64,000 bases of DNA, from NCBI GenBank assembly GCA_963707015.1, contig CAVPOO010000009.1:372001-436000 (forward strand), written 5' to 3'. Each line of letters starts with the position of its first letter. Positions within the stretch are counted from its first letter, which is position 1. The notes under the pieces were generated by a model. That model searched no databases. It was not told the DNA's origin and was given only the letters and a program-made list of their open reading frames with translations. This document shows, in pieces, positions 56,513-64,000 of the stretch. This DNA comes from CAVPOO01 sp963707015. GTDB lineage: Bacteria; Pseudomonadota; Gammaproteobacteria; Thiohalobacterales; Thiohalobacteraceae. A program made the position numbers and the translations under genes.

Positions 56513-56832
56513 ACTGCACTGAGGCGGCTCTGGCCTGCCGGGCACGCCCTGGCCCGTTTTCAACCCGTCAGCCAATCCTGTTGGGCGATACCGGACTTTA
56601 CCCCGGCGTGCTGTTTGCGCACGGCCCACATTCCACAGCCGTGCGGGCGCGCGCCGCGTGGTCTCATGGGCGCGCGGGTGTTTTTAATCTGAGGAAAAAC
56701 AATCGCGTAAAGGCGCAGAGTGGGCCCGTGGCGAAAGCTGGCACGCGGCCTGCAATCACTCCGGACAAGGCGCGAAAGCCCGCGGGGCAGACCGCCGATG
56801 ACCTCAACCTCAACGAAACCTGGAGAACTGAC
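56513..56832. other. Long leader of the double-glycine peptide gene
   Basis: 320 bp with no supported gene. It presumably contains the promoter and leader of the peptide gene. The only sign seen is GGAG 7 nt before the ATG at 56833. Confidence 0.45.
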
Positions 56833-57111
56833 ATGGCAACTTTGACGATTAAAGATCTGACGGCAAGCAGGGAAATGGACGGCAAGGCGATGGCGGCTGT
56901 GGCCGGTGGTACGCGGGAGAGTCACGGTTCACCGCTGTCGCTGCTGCTTCTGGACATCACCTCGGTGAGCACCAGCTTCCCGGTTGACAACCACGCCGTC
57001 AACGCGAGTGCGCAGGCCAACGTCGCGGGTTCCTTCAACTTCGGCCAGGTGAACCAGGACAACAGTGCCTATCAGGGTATTTCACAGCTCGGCAACGTGC
57101 TGATCGGCTGA
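56833..57111 (+). CDS. Double-glycine leader peptide (putative exported small protein)
   Basis: A 92-residue protein opening MATLTIKDLTASREMDGKAM and continuing AAVAGG (GG at 25-26). This matches the leader consensus of peptides cleaved by C39 peptidase-type exporters, with the 'L-x-x-x-x-(E)-M/L-D-x-x-x-M-x-x-(V)-x-GG' spacing. The 66-residue core is rich in Ser, Asn, Gln and Gly, has no Cys, and ends AYQGISQLGNVLIG, with an Asn/Gln pattern recalling curlin-like repeats. GGAG precedes the ATG and a strong terminator follows, so it is its own transcript. No C39 transporter or modifying enzyme lies in the window. Bacteriocin, RiPP precursor or surface fibre subunit are the alternatives. Confidence 0.75.
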   Translation: MATLTIKDLTASREMDGKAMAAVAGGTRESHGSPLSLLLLDITSVSTSFPVDNHAVNASAQANVAGSFNFGQVNQDNSAYQGISQLGNVLIG

Positions 57112-57139
57112 GACTGACAGGCATCTCTGGCGGGAACCG

Positions 57140-57169
57140 GGAGGAGGCCAACTGGCCTCCTCCTTTTTT
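57140..57169 (+). terminator. Rho-independent terminator of the peptide gene
   Basis: A perfect 10-bp stem GGAGGAGGCC-AACT-GGCCTCCTCC followed by six T. It lies 28 bp after the peptide stop and between convergent genes. Confidence 0.95.
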
Positions 57170-57184
57170 GTGCGCCGCCCATGG

Positions 57185-58393
57185 TCAGGCGGCCATCAGC
57201 TCGCGCGTAACGCCGTTCGCCCACTCTATGGCCTCCAGATAGCAGTACTGCAATTCTCCGGGGGAAAGATCCAGACCGCGCGTCGCGTCCCAGTCACCGC
57301 GTTCGTAGGCCCTGGTGCAGTGCAACACCGCGCCCAGACGGCCCTCCTGAGACGTCAACGCTCGATTGATGTCATCGGACAGTGGCAACTGAGACACCAG
57401 CTCCGCCATGGGCTGATCCATCAGGGCATCGAGCATCGACAGCAGGCCGGCGGTGGAATATTGACTGATCTCCGTGGCACCGAGCGACGCCGCTATCCGT
57501 TCGCACATCCTGGAGCGGATCAGGGACCTGTTGATCAGGTCCAGGGGTTTGTCGTCTATGCCCGCCATGAGAATCATGGTGGCCCAGTGTCTGATGAGGT
57601 CCTGGCCAAGGTAGATCACGGCCTCCTGAATGGAGTTCATCTTGCGTGGCAACGCGAAGGCTGCCGAATTGATATAGCGCAGGATCTTGTAGCTCAGGGT
57701 CAGGTCCTGGCTGATCAATGCCTCAAGCTCACCAGTCTTCAGGTCGGGGTCCTGCAGGCGCGCGAGTACCCGCAGCATCGCGAGCCGGCTGGCCGGGGCG
57801 CGCCGCTCCTGCACGATATTGGGCCTGGACAGGAAATAACCCTGAAACAGTTCGAAGCCCAGCTCGCTGCAAAATTCGAACTCTTCCTGGGTTTCAACCT
57901 TCTCGGCCAGCAGCGTGACGCCACAGGGCCGCAGGACATCGACATGTTGCGCAATCTCGTCCCGCGTCAGCGCCGGGAGCTCGACCTTGATCAGGTCGGC
58001 GAGTTCCAGCAGCGGGTTGCGTGACTCCCGGAGTACGAAGTCGTCCAGCGCGATGGTATAGCCGGCGTCCTTGAGTGAGCGCAGGGTGGCGAGGATTTCG
58101 GCATCGGGTTCGATATCCTCCAGTACCTCCAGTACCAGGCGCTCGGGCGGTAGTGCCAAGGCATGTCCCTGGGTGAGGAAATCGCGGGTGCAATTGATAA
58201 ATGCAGGGCAGGTTCCGACGAGTTTTTCCAGCCCGATCTCCAGGAAGGAGTTGAGCACGACCTGTGAGGTGGCCTGGCTGCCGTCCACGAAGTCGGCCGC
58301 GTCGGAGGCACCGCTGCGGTACAAAAGCTCGTAGGCGTGGACTTCCTTCTCGCGGGTGTAGATGGCCTGCCGACCGATGTAGGCGTTTAACAT
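57185..58393 (-). CDS. EAL-HDOD signalling protein (YuxH/CdgJ type)
   Basis: A 402-residue cytoplasmic protein with an N-terminal EAL-like domain (about 1-200) and a C-terminal HDOD domain (about 210-400). The EAL signature is AYELLYR. Asn (AFINCTRD), DD (ALDDF), Lys, Glu (AEKVET) and Gln (LFQGYFLSRP) are present, but loop 6 lacks the usual FGTGxSSL (it reads DDFVLRESRNPLL). Such proteins usually bind or sense rather than cleave c-di-GMP and affect motility. The start overlaps a possible small frame upstream, which in turn overlaps the DUF47 gene. Confidence 0.9.
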   Translation of the reverse strand: MLNAYIGRQAIYTREKEVHAYELLYRSGASDAADFVDGSQATSQVVLNSFLEIGLEKLVGTCPAFINCTRDFLTQGHALALPPERLVLEVLEDIEPDAEILATLRSLKDAGYTIALDDFVLRESRNPLLELADLIKVELPALTRDEIAQHVDVLRPCGVTLLAEKVETQEEFEFCSELGFELFQGYFLSRPNIVQERRAPASRLAMLRVLARLQDPDLKTGELEALISQDLTLSYKILRYINSAAFALPRKMNSIQEAVIYLGQDLIRHWATMILMAGIDDKPLDLINRSLIRSRMCERIAASLGATEISQYSTAGLLSMLDALMDQPMAELVSQLPLSDDINRALTSQEGRLGAVLHCTRAYERGDWDATRGLDLSPGELQYCYLEAIEWANGVTRELMAA

Positions 58394-58593
58394 GGGTTCG
58401 CCGTGGTGAACCGGGTAAGGTGACTGCGCTGCTGGCCCCTGCTGCCGGCCGGTAACGTTAGCGGCGTTGCGGCCAAGCGCTTAAGATCGCTCCGAGCGTC
58501 GACCTTGCCTCCGGCAAGGATACGTTCGGTCAGGTCCTTAACGAGGACGACCTGGCTATCCGCAGCGCTGGCGGTGCCGCGGTGTTTGCTCAA
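58387..58593 (-). CDS. Possible coupled small ORF
   Basis: A 68-residue frame starting at a TTG that overlaps the DUF47 stop (TTGA), with its stop TAA inside the start of the EAL-HDOD gene (ATGTTAA). It opens MSKHRGTASAADSQVVLVKD, has no family resemblance, and lacks an SD other than through coupling. Its tight packing is the only argument for reality; it may simply be spacer. Confidence 0.25.
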   Translation of the reverse strand: MSKHRGTASAADSQVVLVKDLTERILAGGKVDARSDLKRLAATPLTLPAGSRGQQRSHLTRFTTANPC

Positions 58594-59288
58594 GAAATCT
58601 TGACAACGATGTCGTGCAGTACCTCGCCGGCCCGCGCCAGACGATCGGCGGCATTCGACAGGTGGCGGTAGACTTCGCGGCGTTTGAACATATCGATGAC
58701 CATCGTAACGGCCGTCGCCTTGCTATCTGTCTCGTGGTTTTCCAGCTCCTTGATATAACCTTCTGCCTTGAATAGTTCCGCCAGCGCCCGGCGGTAGACC
58801 TTTTCCGCGCCACGCTCTGCCTTGCGCGCTGCCTGTGCATCCTCTTCGGCCTGGGCCGGATGCTCAGTGAGCTTGCGGTAGCCGCGTTGCAGGGCGTAGG
58901 TGCCGCTTTGCAGCAAGACGGCAAGCTCGAGCATATAGACGTCGGGTTGCACCTCCAGAACCTCGATCTCCCGGGTCGTGGTCTTGGCGTAATTGATGAT
59001 ATGGTCGATACTGGCGATCGCACGGTAGATATCCTCACGATCCATGGGCGTGGAGAACGACCGGTTGAGTATGTCGATATTCCGTGCCTTGAGTTTGTCG
59101 CCGCGTTTTTCCAGTGCCCGCACCTCCTTGGCCTTGTCGATGTCGCCGTGCTCCATGAAGTGGACGAAGACCTCCATCGCCTCGACCGCCAGGTCGCACT
59201 GTTCATTGAGCAGGGTGTAGAAGTCCGGCATCCGCGGAAAGACCCTGTCGACCAGCCGTATCAATACCGAATCTTTATCGCCACCCAT
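58590..59288 (-). CDS. DUF47/PhoU-like phosphate transport regulator
   Basis: A 232-residue all-helical protein with the TIGR00153/DUF47 pattern (FVHFMEHGDIDKAKEVRALE, EKRGDKLKARNIDIL, HIINYAKTTTREIE). DUF47 proteins accompany Pit transporters and are thought to regulate or assist phosphate uptake. I choose the ATG at 59288 because GGAG lies 9 nt upstream; 59303 is the longest alternative. It follows pitA by 64 bp in the same direction. Confidence 0.92.
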   Translation of the reverse strand: MGGDKDSVLIRLVDRVFPRMPDFYTLLNEQCDLAVEAMEVFVHFMEHGDIDKAKEVRALEKRGDKLKARNIDILNRSFSTPMDREDIYRAIASIDHIINYAKTTTREIEVLEVQPDVYMLELAVLLQSGTYALQRGYRKLTEHPAQAEEDAQAARKAERGAEKVYRRALAELFKAEGYIKELENHETDSKATAVTMVIDMFKRREVYRHLSNAADRLARAGEVLHDIVVKIS

Positions 59289-59352
59289 TCGTGTCATCTC
59301 CATGCAATAAACACTGTATTGCCGCCATTGAACTGACTCTATAGAACCGTGC

Positions 59353-60393
59353 CTACGCCACGCCCGTGATCAGATGCACCGCGTAATAGCTGATAATCGC
59401 GACCGTGGCCGAACCGGGAATCGTGATGACCCAGGTCTTTATGATCTCCCGCGCCTTGGCCCAGCGCACCGCCTTGGGCCGCTCCGAGGCGCCGATACCC
59501 ATGATAGAGGAGCTTACCACGTGGGTTGTCGATACCGGTGCGCCAAGCATCGAGGCCGCGAAGATCACCGAAGCGGAGGTCAACTGGGCATCAAATGCAT
59601 GCAGCGGACGCACCTTGTAAATGCCGAATCCTACGGTGCGGACGATACGCCAGCCACCGGACATAATGCCCAGTGTGATCGCGGTGGCACAGGCAAGGAT
59701 AACCCAGAAGGGTACCGCAAACTCCGTGATAAAGCCGCCCAGCAGCAGTACCAGGGTGATGATACCCATACTTTTCTGGGCATCGTTCGCCCCGTGCGAG
59801 AAGGCGAGGCCCGCTGACGTGAGAAACTGGATGCGGCGCAAATACTTGTTGGCGACGGGTGTCGCTGCCCGTAACAGAAATTTCATCAGTCGGTGGATGA
59901 TGAATCCGGCCCAGAAACCTATAATGGGGGAGGCAACCAGGGCAATGAGGACCTTGGTTATCCCGGTGAGGTGCCCCTGACCGAGTTCGCTGAATCCCCA
60001 TGCCACATGGTCGACACCGGCCGACACGACCACGGCGCCGACCAGGCCGCCCACCAGGGCATGCGAGGATGAGGAGGGAATACCGAACCACCAGGTTCCC
60101 AGGTTCCAGGTGATTGCACCGACGATACCACACAGAATGATCACGACGGCGTCCAGTGACTGCAGGTCGCCGATATGAATAAACTTGCCGATCGTATTGG
60201 CTACAGCAGTACCGCCGAGCAAGGGGCCGAGAAATTCGAATGTCGCGACGATGATCACAGCCTGGACGGGCGTCATGGCGCGGGATGCGATGACCGTGGC
60301 GATGATGTTGGAGGCATCATGAAAGCCGTTGGTGTAATCAAACACCAGCACGACGATGACCGCTGTAACGGCGAGCGTTACCAGAATGTCCAT
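59353..60393 (-). CDS. pitA: Low-affinity inorganic phosphate transporter (Pit)
   Basis: A 346-residue metal-phosphate/H+ symporter with the duplicated PHO4 signatures: DYTNGFHDASNIIATVIASR near the N-terminus and SAGLAFSHGANDAQKSMGII in the second half. There are about ten TM helices. SD GGAGAACTT lies before the ATG. It forms a unit with the downstream DUF47 gene. Confidence 0.95.
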   Translation of the reverse strand: MDILVTLAVTAVIVVLVFDYTNGFHDASNIIATVIASRAMTPVQAVIIVATFEFLGPLLGGTAVANTIGKFIHIGDLQSLDAVVIILCGIVGAITWNLGTWWFGIPSSSSHALVGGLVGAVVVSAGVDHVAWGFSELGQGHLTGITKVLIALVASPIIGFWAGFIIHRLMKFLLRAATPVANKYLRRIQFLTSAGLAFSHGANDAQKSMGIITLVLLLGGFITEFAVPFWVILACATAITLGIMSGGWRIVRTVGFGIYKVRPLHAFDAQLTSASVIFAASMLGAPVSTTHVVSSSIMGIGASERPKAVRWAKAREIIKTWVITIPGSATVAIISYYAVHLITGVA

Positions 60394-60714
60394 AAGTTCT
60401 CCGCCAATTGTCCTGGTAATGACAGGGACCGCCGCCCGGGTTCAGGTCTCATCCGGGCTGGTACCGGTGCGCGTGCTGAGTCGGCAGCACCCGTACGAGC
60501 CCCATCATGCGCGCACGCATATTACACCATGTTGACCGGCATGCGAGGCTATATTCGGTCCTTTACGCACTGATATCTGACTGACGGTTCCGCAGGCTGC
60601 GGCGAGAGTGGGGCTCGGTGCCTCAGTGGGCCACGCCTCTGGCCCGCGAATAGGCCGGTGTCTCACAGTCAGGTTACAATCCCGGGGGTCGCATCCCGCC
60701 AGGTTCTTTGATTC
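60394..60714. other. Divergent intergenic region pitA / GDT1
   Basis: 321 bp between divergent genes. No operator such as a Pho box could be pointed to with confidence. No repeats. Confidence 0.4.
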
Positions 60715-61302
60715 ATGCTCGAGACCCTCACATCCTACCCCGTGGCCCTGGCATCGAGTTTTTCGCTCATCGGGCTTGCGGAGATGGGCGACAAGAGCCA
60801 GCTCGTCTGCATGACACTGGCGGCGCGGTATCGTGCCTGGCCGGTCTTCTGGGGGGCAGTCGGCGCCTTCGCGGCGCTGAATCTGGCAGCCGTCCTGTTT
60901 GGTGCCGCGGTCGCCCATTGGTTGCCGGAACGGATAGTGGTCCTCGCTGTCGGTGTCTTGTTCCTGTTGTTCGGAGTCCATGCGCTCAGGCATTCGGCCG
61001 AGGAGGCGGACGGCTTGCCGGCGGACCGGGCCGCTCACGGCATTTTCCTCAGTACCTTCCTTCTGATCACGCTGGCTGAGTTTGGCGACAAGACGCAGAT
61101 CGCCGTCGCCGGCCTCGGCAGCACCGCAGACCCCGGCGCTGTCTGGATCGGTGCCACGCTCGCCCTCACAGCAACCTCAGGACTCGGCGTGCTGGCGGGT
61201 CGCACCGTCCTGCAACGCATGCCAACCGATTTGCTGCATCGATTCAGCGGGGCCTTCTTCATCCTGCTCGGGCTCCTGGCGCTGGCAAGCCTGGTGTGGT
61301 GA
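60715..61302 (+). CDS. TMEM165/GDT1 family divalent cation transporter
   Basis: A 195-residue six-helix protein with the duplicated E-x-G-D-K/R-(S/T) signature: GLAEMGDKSQLVCMTLAARY and LAEFGDKTQIAVAGLG. Family members export or exchange Mn2+ or Ca2+ (MneA/GDT1). The SD is weak. The gene ends 75 bp before the heptanucleotide arrays. Confidence 0.93.
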   Translation: MLETLTSYPVALASSFSLIGLAEMGDKSQLVCMTLAARYRAWPVFWGAVGAFAALNLAAVLFGAAVAHWLPERIVVLAVGVLFLLFGVHALRHSAEEADGLPADRAAHGIFLSTFLLITLAEFGDKTQIAVAGLGSTADPGAVWIGATLALTATSGLGVLAGRTVLQRMPTDLLHRFSGAFFILLGLLALASLVW

Positions 61303-61377
61303 GCGATCACCGGCTGTGCCTGATGACCCGGATCGTCTGCCCACCTGTTGCAGAGGAAGGGGCGAGTCACGATCCAG

Positions 61378-61480
61378 GAGACAGAAAACAGAAGACAGAA
61401 AACAGAAGACAGAAGACAGAAGACAGAAAACAGAAAACAGAAAACAGAAAACAGGAGACAGAAAACAGTAGACAGGAGAC
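61378..61480. repeat. Heptanucleotide tandem array (RACAGAA), ~14 units
   Basis: Units of GACAGAA and AACAGAA alternate irregularly for ~100 bp with a few variant units near the right end. No frame looks protein-coding. Confidence 0.9.
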
Positions 61481-61516
61481 CTTGTCCGGAATGTCTGACC
61501 TGGAGGTCTGTCTCTT

Positions 61517-61552
61517 GGATTCTGGATTCTGGATTCTGGATTCTGGATTCTG
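61517..61552. repeat. Heptanucleotide array in opposite orientation (TTCTGGA)
   Basis: Five units of GATTCTG/TTCTGGA lie 36 bp from the previous array. TTCTG is the complement of the CAGAA core, so the two arrays can pair across the spacer. Confidence 0.9.
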
Positions 61553-61646
61553 TCTCCGGAGTTCACGACAGGCGTTAACGCAGCGCGTGCCAGGTGTGCG
61601 CACGACTCCGCCCGCGCACCCTGGCACAGACAGGCACCAGTCCGCC

Positions 61647-62270
61647 TCAGTCATCCCACCGCCCGACGCCCGGGATCACCACCTGATGCTCGTTGTAGAT
61701 TCCCGCATCGGCGTTGCGGTGACAGGACTGGCAGTTGCTGAAACTACCCACACCGGTATTGCCCTGCACGAAGCGCGTCGGTATTTCAGAGTGCTCACGC
61801 CTGAAATAGTGGGTCGTTGTGACGCGCGGCAGCGCGTCGTCCGCCGCTGGCAGGGCGGCAAACGCCCGCGAACGGGACAAGGCCGAGCGGTCGGCTGCGT
61901 TCGCCGTCAAATAACGCCGGATTTCGGCCGACTGCGCCTCGTCCAGCGAGGCATCATCGCCATAATGGTCGCCCAGCGAGTCCATGATGCGCGTCCAGGC
62001 GCTGCCCGGCAGTAATCCGGGCTGGTAGGCGAAGTGACAAGCACCACACGCGTTGTGGTAGGCCACGTCTTGCGCGGGGGTGACATCAGCGCGCGAGCCT
62101 GGCCACTCGCTGCGCATGCGCCCGGCCTCGCGCTCGTATACCTCGGAGGTGCCGACGTCTTCATGGTGACCTTCCTCGTTTCGCTCCCACCGTTCAGAGC
62201 CACTCATCACGGTGCCGATAGAAACGATCATGAGTATGCCAAGTGCAATAAGGGTGACGGTTTTTTTCAT
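61647..62270 (-). CDS. Diheme cytochrome c (DHC-like)
   Basis: A 207-residue periplasmic cytochrome with a signal peptide (VTLIALGILMIVSIGTVMSG) and two CxxCH sites: CGACH (AYHNACGACHFAYQPGLLPG) and CQSCH (SFSNCQSCHRNADAGIY). It matches the diheme cytochrome that accompanies SHP-type cytochromes. It is last in a three-gene operon (cytochrome b, SHP-like, DHC) and is predicted to pass electrons between the membrane cytochrome b and the SHP-like protein. Confidence 0.9.
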   Translation of the reverse strand: MKKTVTLIALGILMIVSIGTVMSGSERWERNEEGHHEDVGTSEVYEREAGRMRSEWPGSRADVTPAQDVAYHNACGACHFAYQPGLLPGSAWTRIMDSLGDHYGDDASLDEAQSAEIRRYLTANAADRSALSRSRAFAALPAADDALPRVTTTHYFRREHSEIPTRFVQGNTGVGSFSNCQSCHRNADAGIYNEHQVVIPGVGRWDD

Positions 62271-62296
62271 GACGGCGTATCCTCTCGTGTCGATGT

Positions 62297-62692
62297 TTAC
62301 GGGTTGCTGATGTAACGGATGAAGTCGCCCTTCTCCTGGGGCGTGCAGTCACGCCCCAGGGTCCAGCGGCAGTTGCGGCGGAACCACGTCTCGACCTTGT
62401 GTGGATCGCTCAGGCGGGACGGATTGGCGGACACGGCCAGAGGTTCGATGGCCTTGCCCGTCGTAACGTGTCTCCCGACGCGCGTGAGATCGCTTCCATG
62501 GCAGCTCGAACAACTCCGCGGCTCCGCACTGTCGGTGGACCGATGCGCCTTCACCCAGGCTGCTTTGCCCGCCGCGGGGTCAAAGGGGCCGGCACCGGTC
62601 TGCGCGTAGCCCTGGAGGATGTCCTGGACAGAACCGTATGCGCCGGCGCTCACAAGGATGGCCATGAGTCCGCAGTGGAGTGTCCCTTTCAT
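62297..62692 (-). CDS. SHP-like cytochrome c (DUF1924)
   Basis: A 131-residue secreted monoheme cytochrome: signal peptide, heme site CSSCHGSDLTRVGRH, and a C-terminal pair of Cys (FRRNCRWTLGRDCTPQEKGDFI) typical of DUF1924. SHP (sphaeroides heme protein) binds oxygen and NO with an unusual Asn ligand. It overlaps the cytochrome b gene by 4 bp (ATGA). Confidence 0.9.
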   Translation of the reverse strand: MKGTLHCGLMAILVSAGAYGSVQDILQGYAQTGAGPFDPAAGKAAWVKAHRSTDSAEPRSCSSCHGSDLTRVGRHVTTGKAIEPLAVSANPSRLSDPHKVETWFRRNCRWTLGRDCTPQEKGDFIRYISNP

Positions 62693-63354
62693 GGTGTTTC
62701 ACTCCGCTTGTATCCGGTGATCATGGACTTGACGAGATTCTCGTGGTGCTGAAGACTCGCCACTGCGACGCCGGCAAGGTGAAACACCACCAGCAGCAGG
62801 GTCAGACTGGCCAGGACTTCGTGAACGTCCTCGAGGACATGGGCCCAGGAATCCGGCACGGCCTGCAGCGTGAAGGCGAGCGGGCCGGACAGTTCCTGCG
62901 CCCCATAGACGGCGAGGCCACTGAGGCCGGTGGCCAGTAGACTCAACAGGAGGGCTACCACCATCGCTCCGCCGGCCGGGTTGTGGCCGAGGTGACGGCC
63001 GGCCCTGAAGCGAAGGGCGTCCCGCAGGTAGGCGGTGACTGCGCCCGGTTCCCTTACGAAATCCGACCAGCGCGCGTGGCGCGGTCCGACAAAGCCCCAG
63101 ACAAAGCGGAACAGGATGAGGCCGAGGACAAGGTAGCCCGCCTGAACATGCAGGCTCAGGAAATCGTCTTCTGCCACAAAGGCCACGGCGAAACTCGCTG
63201 CAAGGCCCCAGTGGAAGACCCGCAGCAGCGGGTCCCAGACGCGCACTTGCGTTGCAGAAGCGGCTGTCGGGCCGGGGATGGGCAGGGGGGGAACTGTATT
63301 CAGCATCGTTCTCATCAGCTGGGTCTCCGTCGTCAAGAGGGAAGTGTCTTGCAT
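62689..63354 (-). CDS. Membrane cytochrome b561-type (Ni-Fe hydrogenase-like b subunit)
   Basis: A 221-residue four-helix diheme cytochrome b. VWDPLLRVFHWGLAASFAVA carries the first heme His; LHVQAGYLVLGLILFRFVWG follows, and HEVLASLTLLLVVFHLAG holds the distal His residues. It probably reduces the periplasmic cytochromes from quinol. First gene of the operon; an internal ATG (MRTMLN or MLNTVP) may be the true start, as the first 14 residues are not conserved-looking. Confidence 0.9.
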   Translation of the reverse strand: MQDTSLLTTETQLMRTMLNTVPPLPIPGPTAASATQVRVWDPLLRVFHWGLAASFAVAFVAEDDFLSLHVQAGYLVLGLILFRFVWGFVGPRHARWSDFVREPGAVTAYLRDALRFRAGRHLGHNPAGGAMVVALLLSLLATGLSGLAVYGAQELSGPLAFTLQAVPDSWAHVLEDVHEVLASLTLLLVVFHLAGVAVASLQHHENLVKSMITGYKRSETP

Positions 63355-63458
63355 CCTGCGGAAGCGGTTTGTTTCCGACGCAAACCAGCCTAACGCACGG
63401 GTGCTGACCGACCCCTGAGCATCCTTGTCAGTGTCCTGTCAGCCAGGATCAGCCCATA

Positions 63459-63812
63459 ATGGGTGTCATGAAACGCACGACCATTCTGATCGGCCTGGTC
63501 ATCGGGTTGCTCGCCGGGTTGGCAAGCTCGGCCAACAGCGCCTGGGGGGACAGCCATGGGCGGGAGTGGGAGGATGAGGGGCACGCCTACGATCGTGCAC
63601 GGCGCGCGGTGAGCCGGGGTGACATCCTGCCTATCGCGCAGTTGCTGGAGCAGTTGCACGCCCGTTTTCCCGGCGAGGTGGTCGCGGTCGAGTTCGAGGA
63701 TGAACATGGGCGCGGGGTATACGAGTTCAAAATCGTTGATGAGACTGGCCGCCTGTTCGAGGTTTATGTCAATGCGGAGACGGGCGAGGTCCTGTCAGTC
63801 GGGGCCGAATGA
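63459..63812 (+). CDS. PepSY-domain periplasmic protein
   Basis: A 117-residue protein with a signal peptide (TTILIGLVIGLLAGLASSAN) and one PepSY domain (ILPIAQLLEQLHARFPGEVV to VYVNAETGEVLSVGAE). PepSY proteins beside two-component systems are thought to inhibit or tune a partner. An ATG at 63468 is the alternative start. The stop shares one base with the next ATG. Divergent from the cytochrome operon by ~105 bp. Confidence 0.88.
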   Translation: MGVMKRTTILIGLVIGLLAGLASSANSAWGDSHGREWEDEGHAYDRARRAVSRGDILPIAQLLEQLHARFPGEVVAVEFEDEHGRGVYEFKIVDETGRLFEVYVNAETGEVLSVGAE

Positions 63813-64000
63813 TGCGGGTGCTGCTCGTCGAGGACGATGAACGGACTGCCGAGGCGGTGATCAAGTCGCTGACGGCCGCCGGCTACGTCGTCGACCATGA
63901 ATCGAACGGCGAAGAGGCCTGGTTCCGGGGCGACACCGAGCCCTATGTCGCGGTGATTCTCGATCTCGGATTGCCGGGCATGGACGGTCTGTCGATTCTC
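63812..64000 (+). CDS. Response regulator (5' part), cut by the window edge
   Basis: The first 63 codons show a receiver domain: MRVLLVEDDERTAEAVIKSL with the acidic pair, then VILDLGLPGMDGLSIL with the phospho-accepting Asp. The pairing with a PepSY gene and an adjacent SHP-type cytochrome operon suggests an OmpR-family regulator of that operon, with a histidine kinase gene expected next. Coupled to the PepSY gene by a one-base overlap. Confidence 0.93.
   Translation, partial: MRVLLVEDDERTAEAVIKSLTAAGYVVDHESNGEEAWFRGDTEPYVAVILDLGLPGMDGLSIL

Overview
The window looks like a chromosomal segment of a gammaproteobacterium, possibly a Chromatiales/Ectothiorhodospiraceae-like sulfur or environmental lineage. 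The signs are a TamA/TamB pair, a RimK/RimB-type system, a DbpA-tailed DEAD helicase, an AcrAB-TolC-like efflux operon and an SHP-type cytochrome operon. No rRNA or tRNA gene was seen. Most of the window is dense GC-rich coding sequence. AT-richer accessory islands lie at about 4.4-9.4 kb, 23.5-25.1 kb and 29.0-30.0 kb.

Layout. 0.2-4.1 kb: a polytopic membrane protein with a TPR tail and a complete DEAD-box RNA helicase. 4.2-9.7 kb: an accessory patch with a decayed Cys-rich small protein, a DmeF-like metal exporter, a short two-helix membrane protein, CTAG-bounded MITEs, a ~1.2 kb duplicate of the 5' half and leader of the helicase gene, and the tail of a SulP gene. 10.0-20.4 kb: PPK2 kinase, an RND tripartite efflux operon, a SulP transporter and a Ca2+/H+ antiporter. 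20.4-31.1 kb: a gene graveyard with four group II intron remnants, an IS91-type remnant, a SulP gene with an amber stop, a patatin gene with two in-frame TGA codons, fragments of other genes, and more MITEs. A few intact small genes sit among these remains: a DUF2092/Gly-rich pair, a Gly/Ala-rich protein and two unknowns.

31.4-50.2 kb: ftsH, glgC, an M48 lipoprotein protease, amylosucrase, rimK, corA, tamA-tamB, mgtE, then a RimB-like protease, a miniature RimK and an AspA/AstE-like hydrolase in tandem. 50.7-57.2 kb: an OmpA-type lipoprotein overlapping a GspA/ExeA-like ATPase fused to ankyrin repeats, a LysM lytic transglycosylase, and a double-glycine leader peptide gene with its own terminator. 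57.2-64 kb: an EAL-HDOD protein, DUF47-pitA phosphate uptake genes, a TMEM165/GDT1 transporter, and a cytochrome b / SHP-like cytochrome / diheme cytochrome operon divergent from a PepSY-response regulator pair that runs off the window.

Functional themes are storage (glgC, amylosucrase, PPK2, Pit/DUF47), ion transport (CDF, Cax, two SulP genes plus a remnant, CorA, MgtE, GDT1) and envelope assembly (TamAB, OmpA, MltD-like, GspA-like). The least explained items are the double-glycine peptide at 56.8 kb, the ATPase-ankyrin fusion at 51.3 kb, the in-frame shrunken RimK at 49.0 kb, the covarying palindrome in the two helicase leaders, and the heptanucleotide repeat arrays.
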